From: JAQTTT01 sp964565435
GTDB taxonomy: Archaea > Nanobdellota > Nanobdellia > Tiddalikarchaeales > Tiddalikarchaeaceae
Length of the DNA stretch: 7,883 bases
Reading direction: 5' to 3'
NCBI GenBank assembly: GCA_964565435.1
Contig: CAZMEY010000036.1
Coordinates: forward strand, 1-7,883
A program made the translations under genes and the position numbers. The notes under the pieces are model-generated. The model saw nothing but the letters and a program-made list of their open reading frames with translations. It did not search any database and was not told the DNA's origin. Below are positions 7,042-7,883 of the stretch, one piece after another (positions within the stretch are counted from its first letter, which is position 1; every line of letters begins with the position of its first letter).

Positions 7042-7064
7042 AATATTAGAGGAAGTTTTGCATG

Positions 7065-7072
7065 TTTAAATA
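7065..7072 (-). promoter_or_regulatory. TATA box of the cdc6-spoIIM-aglB-GPT operon
   Basis: The minus strand reads TATTTAAA, centred about 27 bp before the ATG at 7041. The purine-rich GGGGAAAC directly upstream (7080-7073) is a reasonable BRE and touches the stop codon of the preceding glycosyltransferase gene. It sits in a 38-bp gap with no T-rich terminator, so read-through from the upstream gene may add to transcription. Confidence 0.6.
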
Positions 7073-7079
7073 GTTTCCC

Positions 7080-7784
7080 CTAATCCATTATCCTGAATTT
7101 AATAATATAATAAAGCGCTTTTAAGCCATCAATTATTGTAATTTTTTTCCCTTCCTTAAAGCCTCTTGAATAATAAGAGATTGGGACCTCTGCTATTTTG
7201 AAGCCGTTTTTCAAAATTTTTGCAGTAATTTCCGGCTCAAATTCAAACCTTTTGGATTTCAAATTAAGCTTTTCATAAACCTCTCTTGCAAAGGCTTTGT
7301 AGCCAGTTTCTATATCAGTCAATCTTGAGCCAAATAACAGATTTGCCACAATTGTCAAAAACTTATTGCCGAAAAAATGAAGCATATAAATTAATTTATA
7401 TTCTTTTAAATGCCCTTTATTTGACTTAAACCTTGAGCCATAAACCACTTTGGATTTTTTGGATATTATTGGGGCCAATAGCTTTGAATAATCGTTGGGA
7501 TTATATTCCAAATCAGCATCCTGTATCAAGAGGATATCCCCTTTGCTTGCCTTAAGCCCTGATATGACTGCAGCTCCTTTTCCCTCATTTTTATCCTTTA
7601 ATATTGCCTGAAAGTTTTTCCTTTTGGAATATTTTTTTATAATATTTCTTGAATTGTCAGAGCTTCCGTCATCAACAAGAATTATCTCTTTATGAATGGG
7701 CAATTTCGCTTTCAATATTTTATCAATTATTTTTTCCAGAGTCTTATCCTCATTATAAATAGGCATTATTATTGAAACAAACAT
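7080..7784 (-). CDS. Family-2 glycosyltransferase, polyprenyl-phosphate sugar synthase-like
   Basis: This complete 234-residue GT-A protein starts with MFVSIIMPIYNEDKTL. The donor-binding DDGSSDNS is at 38-45, NEGKGAAVISGL at 66-77, and the metal-binding DAD is at 89-91 within DADLEYNP. TDIETGYKAF (156-165), FEFEPEITAK (180-189) and EVPISYYSRGFKEGKKI (199-215) are hallmarks of the dolichyl-phosphate mannose/glucose synthase-like branch. There is no C-terminal membrane domain, so it should act as a soluble or peripheral enzyme. It probably loads a sugar from a nucleotide donor onto polyprenyl phosphate or a growing lipid-linked glycan. Which sugar is not decidable. It shares the DADLEY(H/N)P block with the partial gene at 1-506, so the two look paralogous. 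AAGGA before the ATG suggests it is a downstream gene of an operon with the gene ending at 7798. Confidence 0.93.
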   Translation of the reverse strand: MFVSIIMPIYNEDKTLEKIIDKILKAKLPIHKEIILVDDGSSDNSRNIIKKYSKRKNFQAILKDKNEGKGAAVISGLKASKGDILLIQDADLEYNPNDYSKLLAPIISKKSKVVYGSRFKSNKGHLKEYKLIYMLHFFGNKFLTIVANLLFGSRLTDIETGYKAFAREVYEKLNLKSKRFEFEPEITAKILKNGFKIAEVPISYYSRGFKEGKKITIIDGLKALYYIIKFRIMD

Positions 7785-7791
7785 AAATATT

Positions 7792-7796
7792 TCCTT
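7792..7796 (-). promoter_or_regulatory. Ribosome binding site of glycosyltransferase at 7784
   Basis: The minus strand reads AAGGA, ending 7 bases before the ATG at 7784 and beginning one base after the upstream TAG. A Shine-Dalgarno sequence here, unlike at the other promoter-proximal genes, suggests this gene is translated from a longer message begun upstream. Confidence 0.5.
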
Positions 7797-7797
7797 A

Positions 7798-7883
7798 CTA
7801 TTTTATTATTTTTGAGAGCCTGTATTCCCCAAACTCTTCTTTTTTTGCCCCTTTCTCCATCCTTGTTATCCGGATAAGCTTTT
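7798..7883 (-). CDS. C-terminal end of an unidentified gene
   Basis: One minus-strand frame enters from the right edge and ends at TAG (7800-7798), 13 bases before the next gene. The last 27 residues are charged and include RMEKGAKKEEFGEY followed by RLSKIIK. I do not recognise the family from so short a piece. A second frame is also open from the edge and would stop just inside the next gene. I prefer this one because its stop sits directly before a Shine-Dalgarno sequence and its lysine/glutamate-rich, ATA/AGG/AAA codon make-up resembles the neighbours. It is not a free-standing small gene as far as can be seen: the frame stays open to the window edge. Confidence 0.5.
   Translation of the reverse strand, partial: KLIRITRMEKGAKKEEFGEYRLSKIIK

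Noticed and set aside
7046..7063. Five-codon upstream frame (ATG to TAA) before the cdc6-like gene
   Set aside because: It lies between the TATA box and the predicted leaderless start, so the main transcript would not contain it. A chance frame is the simpler reading.
7042..7080. Replication origin (ORB repeats) beside the cdc6-like gene
   Set aside because: Origins often adjoin orc1/cdc6, but the gap is 38 bp, with a promoter and one GGGGAAAC. I see no repeated origin-recognition box or separate AT-rich unwinding region nearby.
7770..7882. Alternative open frame entering from the right edge and stopping inside the glycosyltransferase
   Set aside because: It is open for about 37 codons, but its stop overlaps the next gene by about 15 bases and ignores the TAG-AAGGA-ATG arrangement used by the other frame. 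It remains possible and could be settled by a little more upstream sequence.

Overview
The window looks like part of an archaeal chromosome, most plausibly an AT-rich, small-genome (DPANN-type) lineage. It encodes an Orc1/Cdc6-type AAA+ protein, a full-length archaeal oligosaccharyltransferase (AglB/STT3) and a GPT-type polyprenyl-phosphate N-acetylhexosamine-1-phosphate transferase. The three best promoters each carry a TTTAAA box about 25-28 bp before a start codon, as in archaeal leaderless transcription. The phylum is inferred from gene style only. I saw no RNA gene, CRISPR array, insertion sequence or attachment site. Coding density is very high and no gene-free stretch exceeds 40 bases.

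Layout from left to right. A family-2 glycosyltransferase runs off the left edge on the minus strand (1-506). It diverges from a plus-strand family-2 glycosyltransferase (540-1415) across only 33 bp, which hold a perfect inverted repeat carrying both TATA boxes. The plus-strand gene meets, tail to tail with 4 bp between them, a tightly packed four-gene minus-strand operon. In transcription order this is orc1/cdc6-like ATPase (7041-5980), SpoIIM-family membrane protein (5978-5151), aglB (5150-2430) and GPT (2436-1420). Junctions are 1 bp, 0 bp and a 7-bp overlap. Upstream of the operon, still on the minus strand, lie a polyprenyl-phosphate-glycosyltransferase-like gene (7784-7080) and the last codons of another gene (7883-7798).

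Five of the eight genes belong naturally to one pathway. GPT starts a lipid-linked oligosaccharide on polyprenyl (dolichyl) phosphate, the family-2 glycosyltransferases extend it or make polyprenyl-phosphate sugars, and AglB transfers the glycan to Asn-X-Ser/Thr sequons outside the membrane. The unexpected members are the AAA+ replication-initiator-like protein and the SpoIIM-family membrane protein, which occupy the first two places of the same operon. That coupling of an Orc1/Cdc6-type ATPase to a SpoIIM membrane protein and surface N-glycosylation is the most interesting aspect of the window. A shared function for the two is inference.
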